Source: Aureococcus anophagefferens
Lineage: Eukaryota; Sar; Pelagophyceae; Pelagomonadales; Pelagomonadaceae
DNA: 64,000 nucleotides
Assembly: GCF_000186865.1 (NCBI RefSeq)
Contig: NW_008705565.1
Span: 528,440-592,439, forward strand
Direction: 5' to 3'
The translations under genes were made by a program, and so were the position numbers. Below the pieces are notes generated by a model. It was not told the origin of the DNA and ran no database searches. It was given only the letters and a program-made list of their open reading frames with translations. Numbering within the stretch: position 1 is the stretch's first letter; each line of letters starts with the position of its first letter. Below, one piece after another: positions 45,674 through 56,100 of this stretch.

Positions 45674-47630
45674 TTATGGCGGCGGTACATATTTCAGGTG
45701 TTGGCCGGTGATCTCCGCCTTGATCTCCGCTACGACCGCATCGTGCTCCTGGCGAATGCGCTCGATCTCGCGACGATCGCTCTCCGCGAGCTCCTCGAGA
45801 GCGAGCCGCATCGCCCTTCCGTAATCTTCGACGCTGGCGCGTCGCCATCCGGAGGTGCTCGACCCGGAGGCGCCTGGATGGTCCGGTGCAGCGGCCTCGC
45901 CGGCACCGCGCGCCGCCTCGTCGAGCTTGTCAAGGAGGCTGAGGACATACAACGCACCGCTAGGATCTGGATTTGCGATCATCTTTTCCAGTTCTTTTGC
46001 GCGTTCCTCTCGCTCGTGAAACTCCGCAGCGGTCAGCCGGAAGGGCCGATCCAAAATGGCAGCCCGCGTTTTGGAACTATGATGAGCGGCGTCGTCGGCG
46101 GCGCGCCCGGCGTCGACGGCGTCGACGCGTCCGCCGCCGCCGCCGCCCCCAGAATCGGCGACGGGCGCGTAGCCTTCGGGAAGAAACTTCAAATCGCGCT
46201 CTCCATAGTTGACGTCGACGACGCCGGAGGACATCGACATCACCGGCATATAGGCGCTGTTGACGGAGATGGAGCGGAAGACAAATTCTTGGCATTCGCC
46301 GTTTATAGAGAAGCGGATCTCGCGGCCGTCGAGGTCGAGCAGAAAGCCGACGATGTCGCCGACGGACCAATGAGGCCTGTCTGCGTCGTAATCGTCGGGG
46401 TCGGGGTAGGTCTCTTCCGCGTGCAAGTAATAGCCAGTTTCGCCGTTGCACCCGTAAGAGAAAGCGTCATCGCCGCAGCCCCAGCCGTCCTCCTTGAAGC
46501 CGAGCGCGCTCCTGCCGAGCGCCGGATCGAAGCCGCGCCGGGCCCATCCAAACTGCGGGTCTGTGCATTTCTCCACGATTAAAATTTCGTAGAACCATTT
46601 TCCAGCTGTCAGCGCGACCTCCGGGCACCCAATCGTCCCCATGATATCGTGTTCGTAATCCGGGACAGCCATGCATCTCCAAAGGTGCCACTTCTTGCTG
46701 TCCGGAAGATTCCCGAGGGCTGCCGTCGTCGCGCCCGGCAAGGGCGCGCCGTCGGGGTAGCTCGTCGGCGCGCCGCAGAGGCCGCGCGGCGCGCCGACGA
46801 CCGCGACGTCGAGGAGGATGACGCTGTCCTTGTTCTGGGCCGTGTTCAGGATGAACTTGTCGATGCGCGCAAAGCAGCCGGGCCGGAACTGGTCGCTCTT
46901 CATGAGGGCGCCGAGCTGCGACGCCGCCATCGACGCCATGTACCGCTCGCCGTCGGAGATGCCGACGCGGAACCTGCGCGCGTGCTCGTCGGGGCGCGGG
47001 AGGGGCGGGGAGAGAGTTGGGCGCGCACCGGCCGGATCCGCTCGGGATCTCCGTGACGCTGATGATCTGGACCACGACACACACACGCGTCGCCTGGCCC
47101 GACCTCGCCCTCGCCTGGCCCGAGAGCATCTCCTCGATGATGCCGTGTTGGGGCTGCGCCATGGCGACGCTTTCGGAGCGACTCCGACGACCGGTGCAAG
47201 GGAAGATCCACGATGAAGGCGACGAGGCCCCGAGGTAACCGTGCCCCCCAAAAAGGACCTCCGTCACGTAGCGACGTCTATCGTTGTCCGCCATCTGCTC
47301 CCAGTGTTCTTTCTCCTCTGGCTTCAGTGAGCTCCACGCCTTGCCGAGATTTTTGCCTGCGGGGAAAGTCATCGCGCGCGAATCAACAGCTCCGGTACGC
47401 CGCAGTGCGCCGATCTCGCCGGGAGACAAGCCCTGCTTCTCCAACTCCGGACGCCACGCCACCGCCATGAGGATGTTCGCCTTCCGAGGCCGCTTGAGTG
47501 CGCTGAACTCCTTATGCGCATGCTCCGCATTCGAGTCGAATTCGGGGTCGGTAGAGCTTGTGCCGAGATTATTGGCGAGAGCGCTGATAGTCGGCGGCTC
47601 ATAGTCGCTGTCGCTCTCTTCGTCCGCCAT
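45674..47630 (-). CDS. HMG-box / RPA1-N / SPRY protein
   Basis: As modelled, 633 aa from exons 47630-47029 and 46973-45674. Residues ~48-125 resemble an HMG box (KRPRKANILMAVAWRPELEK ... EEKEHWEQMADNDRRRYVTE). Next comes an RPA1 N-terminal OB fold (HGIIEEMLSGQ ... VVVQIISVTEIP|SGSGRFRVGISDG ... RPGCFARIDKFILNTAQNKD). It is completed by a 55-bp GT-AG intron (47028-46974). A SPRY domain follows (AGKWFYEILIVEKCTDPQFG; DIVGFLLDLDGREIRFSING) and then a helical tail. The HMG and OB parts share one open frame, but 47245-47150 could be an intron or a gene boundary, with a second start at 47162. A role with DNA or chromatin is likely. Confidence 0.72.
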
Positions 47631-47800
47631 CTGGGTCGCGTTCCACCTTATTGGAGGAGCTCAGCTCAAGCAATCGTGCTCGGGGCTGCGTACGCCAATG
47701 ATGCATTCATGTTGCCGGAAGCTCGCCGAAGCCGCTGTAGCTGCCTGAGCGCCGCGCGCCGCACCCACGACCGCCGCACGACGCGCCACACGACGCAGCG

Positions 47801-48322
47801 ATGACGACGACGCGCGCCTTCCGCTGCGAGGACCTCTTCCGCTTCAACAACATCAACCTCGACGCGCTGACGGAGACGTACAACGTGTCGTTCTACTACA
47901 TGTACATGAGCACGTGGCCGGACTATTTCAAGGTCGAGGAGCACCCGAGCGGCAAACTCATGGGCTACATCATGGGCAAGGCCGAGGGCGAGGGCACGCT
48001 CTGGCACGGCCACGTCACGGCGGTCACCGTCGCGCCCGAGTTCCGGCGCCGCGGCCTCGGCCGGAAGTTGATGCACTCGCTCGAGCGCACGTCCGAGTCC
48101 GTCTTCGACGCCTACTTCGTGGACCTCTTCGTGCGCGTGTCGAACAGCCTGGCCATCTCCATGTACACGCGCTTCGGCTACTCGGTGTACCGGCGCGTCA
48201 TCGGCTACTACTCCGGCACCGAGGACGCGTTCGACATGCGGAAGGCGCTGCCCCGGGACCGGGAGAAGCGGTCCATCGTGCCGCTGGAGCATCCGATCTA
48301 CCCCGACGACCTCGAGTGGTAA
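47801..48322 (+). CDS. NAA20: NatB catalytic subunit NAA20
   Basis: The product is 173 aa, the standard NAA20 length. NatB acetylates the N-terminal Met of proteins starting Met-Asp/Glu/Asn/Gln co-translationally. The N-terminus RAFRCEDLFRFNNINLDALT with ETYNVSFYYMYMSTWPDYF is the hallmark of NAA20. The GNAT core has HVTAVTVAPEFRRRGLGRKL (acetyl-CoA-binding R-x-x-G-x-G/A) and VDLFVRVSNSLAISMYTRFG with the Y-R-R-V-x-GYY motif. The ending LEHPIYPDDLEW fits the family. It diverges from the HMG/RPA/SPRY gene. One exon. Confidence 0.97.
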   Translation: MTTTRAFRCEDLFRFNNINLDALTETYNVSFYYMYMSTWPDYFKVEEHPSGKLMGYIMGKAEGEGTLWHGHVTAVTVAPEFRRRGLGRKLMHSLERTSESVFDAYFVDLFVRVSNSLAISMYTRFGYSVYRRVIGYYSGTEDAFDMRKALPRDREKRSIVPLEHPIYPDDLEW

Positions 48323-48328
48323 CTTGCT

Positions 48329-49819
48329 TTAGGAGCCTCCATCGCCGTTCGCGTCCGACGCGTCCTCGTCCTCGAGGAGGCAGGCGTCGACGAAGTCGAG
48401 GACGTCCGCGAAGAGGTTCGCCATGGCGCGCTGGCGCGAGATCTTCGTGAGGAGGTTGCCGACGAAGAGCGGCAGGTAGAGCCGCAGGAGCTCCGGCCGA
48501 AACGCGCGTCGAAACTCGGCGGCCGCGGCGACGGCGGCGTCGGCCGCGCGCGCGGCGTCGTCCGCGCCGGCCTCGGGGCAGGGCGGCACGGGCCGCGACC
48601 GCCGCGGCGGCAGGCCGACCTCCGCGCGCGTCTCCGGCGCGTAGGCTTCGAGGAACTCGCGCCAGAGCGCCGCGGCCCCGTCCGGGCCCAGCAGCTCGAC
48701 GACGAGCGCCCCGGCGAAGGCCCGCGTCGACGCGACGAAGTCCTTCGTCTCGGCCGTCGCGTAGGGCGTCGTGCGTCGCGAATCGCGCACCCAGGCGTCG
48801 AAGTACTTGAACTCCGGCGGGTTCGCCGTCGTCGCGACCGCGAGCGCCGCGTCGGCGCCGACGGTGAAGCGGTGGATCCAGCCGGAGGGGATGAAGACCG
48901 CGTCGCCCGCGCGGAGCGTCGCGCGCAGCGTCGCGGGCACGGCGCCGCTCGCGAAGCCGTCGACGCGCGCCTGGCGCGCGCGCGGGTGCGTCGCGGGATG
49001 CACGCGGAACCCCGCCGCGGCCGTCGACGGCGGCGCGAGCACGACCTCCTTGCTGCCGGCGAGCACCGTATACAAATTGGAGAAGAGGTCAAAGTGCGGG
49101 AAGGACGCGCTCGACGGCCCGCCGGCCCAGAGGCCCGGCGCGCGCGGCGTCCCGCCGGGCTCCTGGAGCCAGAGGAACGCGGCATGCTTCCAGGCCGCGC
49201 GGTCGATGTCCGCCGCGAGGTGCACGGAAATCGCCGCCGCGTCGCCGCCGTAGCGCGCCGCGGCACCGGAGTCGCCGCCGGAGCGCGCCGCCGCGCCGGC
49301 GCCGCGCACGGCCGCGAGGAGCGACCGGCCGCTCGGCGTCGTGCGGACGCGGTGCGCGTCGTCGTCCGTGGCGACGGGCCGCGCCAGGGCCTCCGCCGCG
49401 AGCACGCTGTTGTTGTCCCAGTAGCGGAAGGTGCGGCCGGCCGGCAGCACGTCGTAGCGGATGGGCCGGTCCTGGCGCGGCGCGCGCTCGACGCGGCGCC
49501 ACGCGCTCTTCTCGAGCCAGCCGGCGTCGGCGACGTAGCCGCGGACGACGAAGGGGCAGGACGGCTGGGTTTCGGGGAGAGCGTCGAGTTCTTGCAGCCG
49601 CCGGCAGGCGCCGAATGTGCTGTCTTCGGCGGTGCTGCTGCCGCTGCGTCCGCGCGCGGCGACGCCGGCAAGGATGGCGATGCACGCGACGGCGCACGCG
49701 GCGATGTATGCGCTGGTACCAGTACTTTTCTTGATCGTTTGCGCGTTGTTGTCGCGCGGCTCGTTGCTGTCGCGCGGCTCGCGCCCGTCGTCGCGCGGCC
49801 GCCTTTTGGGCTTGGCCAT
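48329..49819 (-). CDS. JmjC/cupin_8 type II membrane protein
   Basis: The product is 496 aa. A charged cytosolic N-terminus is followed by one membrane helix at residues ~36-56 (SAYIAACAVACIAILAGVAA), so the bulk should face the secretory lumen or outside. The JmjC-like core has a possible HxD metal site in ASFPHFDLFSNLYTVLAGSK, a following KEVVLAPP strand and the distal His in GDAVFIPSGWIHRFTVG. This predicts a 2-oxoglutarate/Fe(II) hydroxylase acting on secreted or surface proteins, or on lipids. The C-terminal ~100 residues are helical. It ends 6 bp from the convergent NAA20 gene. One exon. Confidence 0.82.
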   Translation of the reverse strand: MAKPKRRPRDDGREPRDSNEPRDNNAQTIKKSTGTSAYIAACAVACIAILAGVAARGRSGSSTAEDSTFGACRRLQELDALPETQPSCPFVVRGYVADAGWLEKSAWRRVERAPRQDRPIRYDVLPAGRTFRYWDNNSVLAAEALARPVATDDDAHRVRTTPSGRSLLAAVRGAGAAARSGGDSGAAARYGGDAAAISVHLAADIDRAAWKHAAFLWLQEPGGTPRAPGLWAGGPSSASFPHFDLFSNLYTVLAGSKEVVLAPPSTAAAGFRVHPATHPRARQARVDGFASGAVPATLRATLRAGDAVFIPSGWIHRFTVGADAALAVATTANPPEFKYFDAWVRDSRRTTPYATAETKDFVASTRAFAGALVVELLGPDGAAALWREFLEAYAPETRAEVGLPPRRSRPVPPCPEAGADDAARAADAAVAAAAEFRRAFRPELLRLYLPLFVGNLLTKISRQRAMANLFADVLDFVDACLLEDEDASDANGDGGS

Positions 49820-49910
49820 GCTGTGTTCGAGGCAGAATCCGGGCGCCTCCTCGAGCTCGCCGCACTGCCGCCCGCAGCGTCGGCAGCGGCCGCCGTGCGC
49901 GCGCGAACTA

Positions 49911-51740
49911 TCAGTCTCTTAAGTTCGCCTCGCAGCCCCAGTGCGTCACGTAGCCGCCGTTGGCGTGGATGGCGCGGTCCGCGTGGGCCGCGTCGGGCGC
50001 GCCCGTGGAGAGCGTGTCGAAGGGGAAGGTCGGGACCCAGTACTCGTTCTCCCAGGCGTCGAGCCAGATGGCCGTGAGCTCCGCGCGCTTCTCCGCGTAG
50101 GCCGGGTCGTACGTGAGGTCGTCGCGCTCGTGCGGGTCCGCGACGACGTCGTAGAACAGCGACACCATCTCGTTGGAGTTGCACTTCCAGGGGTAGGAGT
50201 TCGCCGTGCCGTTGAACCACGTGTGGAAGTAGGTCGCGTTCAGCGCGTGGTGGATCAGCTTGTAGTTGCCGCTCCGGATCGTCGCCGTGTCGCCCGACGC
50301 CGCGAAGACGATCGTGTCGCGCGGCGCGCCGGAGACGCGGCCGGCGATGTGCGCCCAGTGGTCGACGCTGTCGTAGGACGGGTCCAGGTCCGCCGCGTCG
50401 CCGCCGCCGAGCGCGACGAAGGTCGCGAGCCAGTCGACGTGGTGCATGAGACCCGCGTAGGCCGCGCCGCGGCGCCGCGCGGGGATGAGCGTCGGCGAGT
50501 AGACGACGCCGGGCACGCGGAGGCCGCCCTCGAACTCGAAGAACTTCGCGCCGCGGCGCGGGTAGTTGTTGCCGTTGCAGTGCGTCCCGCACGTGTTGCC
50601 GCCGTTGTCCGAGTGGACGACGAGCACGTACTCGCGCGCTCTGTCGTCGAGGGCGCGGCGGACGGCGCCGACGCCCCGGTCCACGGCCTTGAGCGCGCAG
50701 CCGAAGCGGAACCGCGGCCGCGTCATGCTCGCCGCGAGCGCGAAGATGGCCGTGTCGTCGCCGTCGTCGCCGTCGACGCACGTCGCCGCGTCGGCCACGC
50801 CCGCGTTGTCGTGGACGCCGTGGTGCGCGAGCCAGAGGAAGAGGGGCGCGTCGCTGGGCTCCTCGCGGAGGATCGTCTCCGCGCGCGCGTTGAATATTTC
50901 CGTCGTGTACGCGCCCGCGTAGGCCGACCCGTTCTTCGTGACGCCCCGCTCGTGGCTGACGAAGTCGTAGAGGTCGAGCGCGTCGTTGTCGTAGAGGTAG
51001 GACGACGGCCCGTCGGCGACGTGGTCCGTGTAGCCGATGCCGTCCGTCAGGTAGCCCACGAACGTGTCGAAGCCGCGCATCCACGGCAGGTAGGCCTCGT
51101 TGCAGTGGCCGATGTTCCACTTGCCGATGCCGTGCGTGCCGTAGCCGTTCCGCTTCAGCGCCTCGGGCATGAGGACGTGGCCGAGGGGCACGCTGTAGTT
51201 GGAAAAGGCCGTGACCTACGAAGCGCGACGGCGACGATTCCCCTTCGTTTTCCCGGTCAAACATCTCTCGAACGGCCACGGGACGCTGGCCGTGACCTCG
51301 CGCTTCGGGCCCCACTTATCACTGAAGCCGATCTTGTGCACGAACTTGCCGCTGAGCAGCGCCGCGCGCGCGGGCGAACACATCGACTGGCCGTAGTACG
51401 CCGTCAGCTCCACGCCCTCGGCGACGAGCGTCGCGATGTTCTCCGGCACGGGCAGGTCCGAGCTCTGCCAGAGATCGTTCATGCCGACGTCGTCGAGCGT
51501 GACGAGCACGATGTCGGGCCGGTTGCCGTCGCGCTCGCTCGAGCCGTGGCCGCCGGCGTGCGCGTCGGCCCAGGCGTCGTCGGTCTCGTCCGTGATCATC
51601 ACCGACGCGTCGTCGGTCACGAGGAAGGCCGTCCGCGCGTGGCTGCGCCGTCCCGCGGAGGCGGCGAAGAGCAACGCGGCGACGACGACCACCGGCAGGA
51701 CCCGCGCCCACTTTGGGGCAGCCCCTACGGCGGGCGCCAT
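49911..51740 (-). CDS. arylsulfatase-like type I sulfatase
   Basis: The product is 582 aa from exons 51740-51297 and 51215-49911. A signal or anchor helix (ARVLPVVVVAALLFAASAG) lies at residues ~11-30. The sulfatase core has RPDIVLVTLDDVGMND (metal Asp pair) and YGQSMCSPARAALLSGKFVH, with the CxPxR site for formylglycine. Further motifs are THGIGKWNIGHC, ADGPSSYLY and VHSDNGGNTCGTH. The enzyme should hydrolyse sulfate esters, perhaps of polysaccharides, in the secretory pathway or outside. The 81-bp GT-AG intron (51296-51216) is an introner-like insert; splicing gives PKREVTAFSNYSVPLGH. It shares spacing and strand with the JmjC gene but is not obviously co-functional. Confidence 0.9.
51216..51288 (-). 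mobile_element. introner-like element B2 (73 bp) in sulfatase gene
   Basis: It is flanked by the 8-bp duplication GCCGTGAC (51208-51215 and 51289-51296). On the plus strand it starts CTACGAAGCGCGACGG and ends GACGCTG, like the element at 39124. In the gene's sense the duplication GTCACGGC gives the GT donor and the element gives the TAG acceptor. Confidence 0.75.
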
Positions 51741-51929
51741 GGCCACGTCCCGCCGGCGCCACGGCGCGAGAGCGCCCGGTCCCATCGTGGATACGTGGGG
51801 TTCACAACCGACGCGTGGCTGCTTTCTTGTGGCTAGCTTGGTTCGACAGCCTAGGACAGCTCCATTGCGACGTCCTCCAAAGATGGCCAACGTTTACCTC
51901 ATTGCAGCATTCCACATGCTTCAAGTTAA

Positions 51930-53173
51930 TACAGGACAATCCAGGGTAAACACCGGTCTTTTTTGGCGAAATTTGACGGCTGGAGGGGTCCAAACGAGTA
52001 CCACGAGCGTAGAGATGGCCGCGAGAGCTCTCGATTTCGGCCCTATTCTGCGAGAAATCCGACTGCAAGAACGTGTTCGGGCGCGCGGGAAGTTTGAAAT
52101 GTCCGAGATGAATCCGAAGTCGGGTGAAGACCTCGCAGAATAGGGCCCGGATTTGTCCAGCGCCCCGCGTTGCTAAAGTCCACTACAGGGAGTTTTCCCG
52201 GCCGACGTCGACGCGCTTCGCCAAAATTCGCTGAAGTTCAGCGTTTTTGATGAAATCTGCACTGCAAAACACCCCCCGCGGCACCTCACGAGAGGTCTCA
52301 AGGACCGTCCAGCGGTGCGTCACGGAGTGCATTCGACTCGTGCTCGACGCCAGCGCCGCGCGCCGCCGCGCCCCCGGATGCGCCCGAAAGCCCATCACAC
52401 GGCGCACCTCTGGACCGAGTTATCCGTGCGGAGGCCGCCGTCGCGCGACGAACGAGCGGTCGCTAGAGATGGCTCGTGAGACGCTCTCGCGAACGAAACC
52501 CGCCCGTCCGCGCGCGCAGCGCTGCCGCCGGGCGCCTGCGCTGGACCGAGGCCGCGCATGTATACCGCGAGGCCGTGCGAGGCACCGGTGCTCGTCGGAG
52601 GCGCCGGATGGCCGCGCGGTCACGGCTCGAGCGCCGTCGCGCGACGCGCCGGTTTCGGCGCCGGAGGCCCGAGCAGGCCCGCAGGGCGTCGGGCCGCCGC
52701 GGCGACGGCCCAGTGACCGGATACTATGATATGGCCGGCCTGTCGGCGACGCTCCGCGGCGCCGGGGCGCCGTGGTCGGCCGCGGCCGCGCGCCGACGCC
52801 TTCGGCCGCGAGCGCCTGCGGGAGCCGTCGGCGGCCAGCGCGTCAACGTCCGGCCCTCGCTGAGAGCACTTGCGGTCCGCGCACTCGATGTCGATGCTGA
52901 CCGCTGCTCTGGACCGCCGAACGATCCTCGAGCCTGCAAAGGGTCGCCATACGGGGGTGAAACATGCCCATATAGTGACTTAAGCAGATTGTACTTGACG
53001 TCTCGATATGTCACTCCACGGCTGAAACCGCACCAAACTACGCCGTTTCGAGTTTCACGGACACGGACGGGACCAGACAGAGCCACCCACGTAACTTTCC
53101 CGCCGCCCCACGGCTAGCTGGCGTCGGTGCGTCGCGCACGTTGAGGTTGGTGTTTACCCTGGATTGTCCTGTA
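51930..53173. mobile_element. 1.24-kb TIR element, non-autonomous, TA-flanked
   Basis: A perfect 25-bp inverted repeat lies at 51930-51954 and 53149-53173, from TACAGGACAATCCAGG inwards. If the terminal TA on each side is read as the target duplication, the element starts CAGGACAATCC, as in Tc1/mariner or Tigger-like transposons. No transposase is recognisable; internal frames are short and Arg-rich. It also holds an internal perfect 16-bp inverted repeat (52039-52054, 52132-52147). It ends 18 bp before the next gene's ATG, so it probably supplies that gene's promoter or leader. Confidence 0.75.
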
Positions 53174-53191
53174 GAGCTCAAAGAGCTGCCG

Positions 53192-56100
53192 ATGGCGGCG
53201 CGCGCGGCGGCCTGGGCTGCCGCGTTCGCGGCCTGCGTCGCCGGCGGCGTCAGACCCGCGGCGCCGCGGCGCGACCGACGCGCCGACGTCGACGTCAGCG
53301 CGGCCATGGAGCTGTTCCGACGCACGCGCGCCCGCGCGCCGCTCCTCGACGATTCCAAGACGCCGCGGCGCCTCGGGTCCTTCACGACGAACGTGAGCGT
53401 CGACGCCTTCGACGCGACCTGGGAACACGTGCGCAACATCGTCGAGGCCATCCTCGTGAAGGAGGTCTGGATGACGCTCAAGAGCATGGTCACGTTCGCG
53501 GAGACGGCGGTCACGTTCCAGCTCCACGGCTACTGCGGCTCGGCGACGTCCCTCGACGACTACGACGCGCTCATCGACCCGGCCATGATGGCGCAGGCGG
53601 CCGTCGAGCGCCGGTCGCAGTGCAACGAGATCGGGCGCCAGCTCGTGTGGACGCAGCTCGAGGCCATCGGCCTCGACGCGTACTACGTGTGCCTCGCCAA
53701 CGGCGAGTACTGGGAGTACACGAACGCCTTCTTCCAGGCGCACGCGGTCTACGGCGCGGCGCAGAACGTCACGAACGACCACATCTTCCACGGGGACTGC
53801 GCGGCGGCCTGCGCGGCGAAAAACGTCACGGAGTTCTGCTTCTGCTACTACGAGACCGACGCGCTCGGCGCGCCGACGGGCCTCTTCGAGGGCGACGCGC
53901 ACGTCCAGGTCCGCGACTGCCGCAACTCCACGGTGTCCTACGCGGCGCCCATGGCCGCCGCGGCGCCGACGTGGAGCCTGCCGGTCTTCGGCGACTGCGA
54001 CGGCTGCCCGGCCGAGGGCGCCATCGTCGCGGCGACGCGCCTCGCGGACGGCGGCGGCAACCCGCTGGGCGTCGTCGCGACGGACATGTCCATGGCGAGC
54101 TTCACGCGCTACCTGTCCTTCTTCACGTCGCTCTACGCGCCGCACGCGCTCACGTTCATCGTCTCGGGCGAGGGCGGCCGCATCGCCGCCGGCGGCTACC
54201 TCGTGGGCACGTCGGAGGGCGACCCTATCGTCGCCGTCGACGACGACGGCAGGCGCACGCGCATCCTCGCCGCCGAGTCGGCCAACGGCGTCGTCGCGGA
54301 CGCCGTGGCCTTCTTCGCGGGCATGGACGACTACGTCGACGAGCGCGTCTACGTCCGCGACGGCGTCTTCGTGCGGGCCGTGGCGCTCTACATGGGCGAG
54401 CACCAGGGCGCCATCGACTGGCACATCGTCTACGTCCAGGGCGTGGCCTGCGCGGCCGGCGACGTCATGGACCCCGACCTCGAGCGGTGCGAGCCGTGCG
54501 AGTACCCGTACCTGAGCCGGGACCAGGTCGACTGCAACATGTGCCGCGAGGGCTACTACTACGTCCCCTGCGAGATCGGCTCGGCCTACGAGCCGGGCGT
54601 CGGCTGCGTGGCCTGCGCGGCGGGCGAGACGTGCCCGGCGGGCCGCGACGACGTCGGCGTCTGCGAGGCCTGCCCGTCGCGCGCGAGCTGCCCCGAGGGC
54701 ACGGAGATCGGCACGCTGGAGCTCGACCGGGGCTGGTGGCGCCCGGACCGCGACGCGCTCGACTTCTTCAAGTGCGCGGTCCGCGCGGCGTGCGTCGGCG
54801 GCGCGATCGACGAGCGGGCCGTCGAGCTCTGCGACGGCGCGTACAAGGGCCGGCTCTGCAGCGTCTGCCGGGGCTACGCCTGGAAGACCATGGGGGGCAA
54901 GTGCCGGCCCTGCACGCTCCTCGACGCCGCCAAGTCCGTCGTCCTCTACTTTCTGGGCCTCGTCGCCGTCGTCGTGCTCCTGCTGTCGCTCTCGGTGACG
55001 GAGCTGCCGGGCCACGCGGTGCGGAAGCGCCGCAAGGGCGTGCTCGTCGCCGCCGCCTCGGACGCCGCCGAGGACGCCAAGACGGAGGAGGACGCCGCCG
55101 AGGAGGACGCGGCCGAGCCGGCGGACGACGCGGGCGTTCCGGCGACGGCGCGCTACGTGCGGCGCATGCTCGACGTGATCAAGCCGGCGCCCTTCGCCCG
55201 GACGATGCGCGCGTTCCGGCCGCCCGACGCCGCCGTCTCCGCCGCGCGCCTCGAGGAGCTCTACCGCGTCTTCGAGCGGCCGCTGCCGGCGAACGGCGCG
55301 TCGACGGCCGAGCAGGAGCAGCGCGTCCGCGTCATGCGGCTGACGACGAAGCTCCGGCTCAAGTGGAAGTCGCTCTTCGTGACCATGCAGATTCTGGGCA
55401 CGACGGCGGTCAACGCCTTCTCCTGGCCGCCCATCTTCGGCACGCTCGTCAACATCGCGAACGTGCTCAACAAACCGAGCTTCCTCGGCGCGCTGACGTG
55501 CGCCGTGGACCTCACGCCGGGCCGCATGACGTTCTACAGCGGCTACGTGGCGACGACGCTGGGCCCCATCGTCGCCATCGCCCTGTTCTGGCTCGGCCTG
55601 CGCTACGGCGCGTCCGAGCGGACGCGGCGCCGCTACAGCGCGACGGCGTTCGCCGTCGTCGTCGTCTACTGCATCTTCCCGGGCGTCTGCTCGCTCGTCG
55701 TGCGCTACTGGCGCTGCCGGAGCTTCATGGAGGCCGGGAGGACGTACCTCGTCGACGACCTGAGCATCGCGTGCGCGGGCGGCGTCTACCGGACCTGGGA
55801 GGTCTACGCGGTGCTCATGGTCTTCGTCTGGCCCGTCGGCGCGCCCCTCTTCCTCTACGCGCTGTGCTGGCGCCACCGGAACCGCATCGACCCCTTCGGG
55901 TTCCACAAGGGCGTCGACCTCGAGCGGGCGGCGCTCCACCTCGGCGTGAGCCCGCGCGAGCTCCTCGACCGCGCGGACGCGATCCGCGAGAACGACCCCG
56001 TCATCGGGCCGACGCGCATGATCTGGATCCCCTACGAGCCCGAGTTCTGGTACTTCGAGTCCCTGGAGACCGTGCGGCGGCTGGGGTACACCGTGGCGTC

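Noticed and set aside
52247..53117. Two plus-strand frames inside the TIR element as a possible transposase
   Set aside because: Short, Arg-rich, lacking DDE/DDD-type residues or a helix-turn-helix; better explained as non-coding filler of a non-autonomous element.
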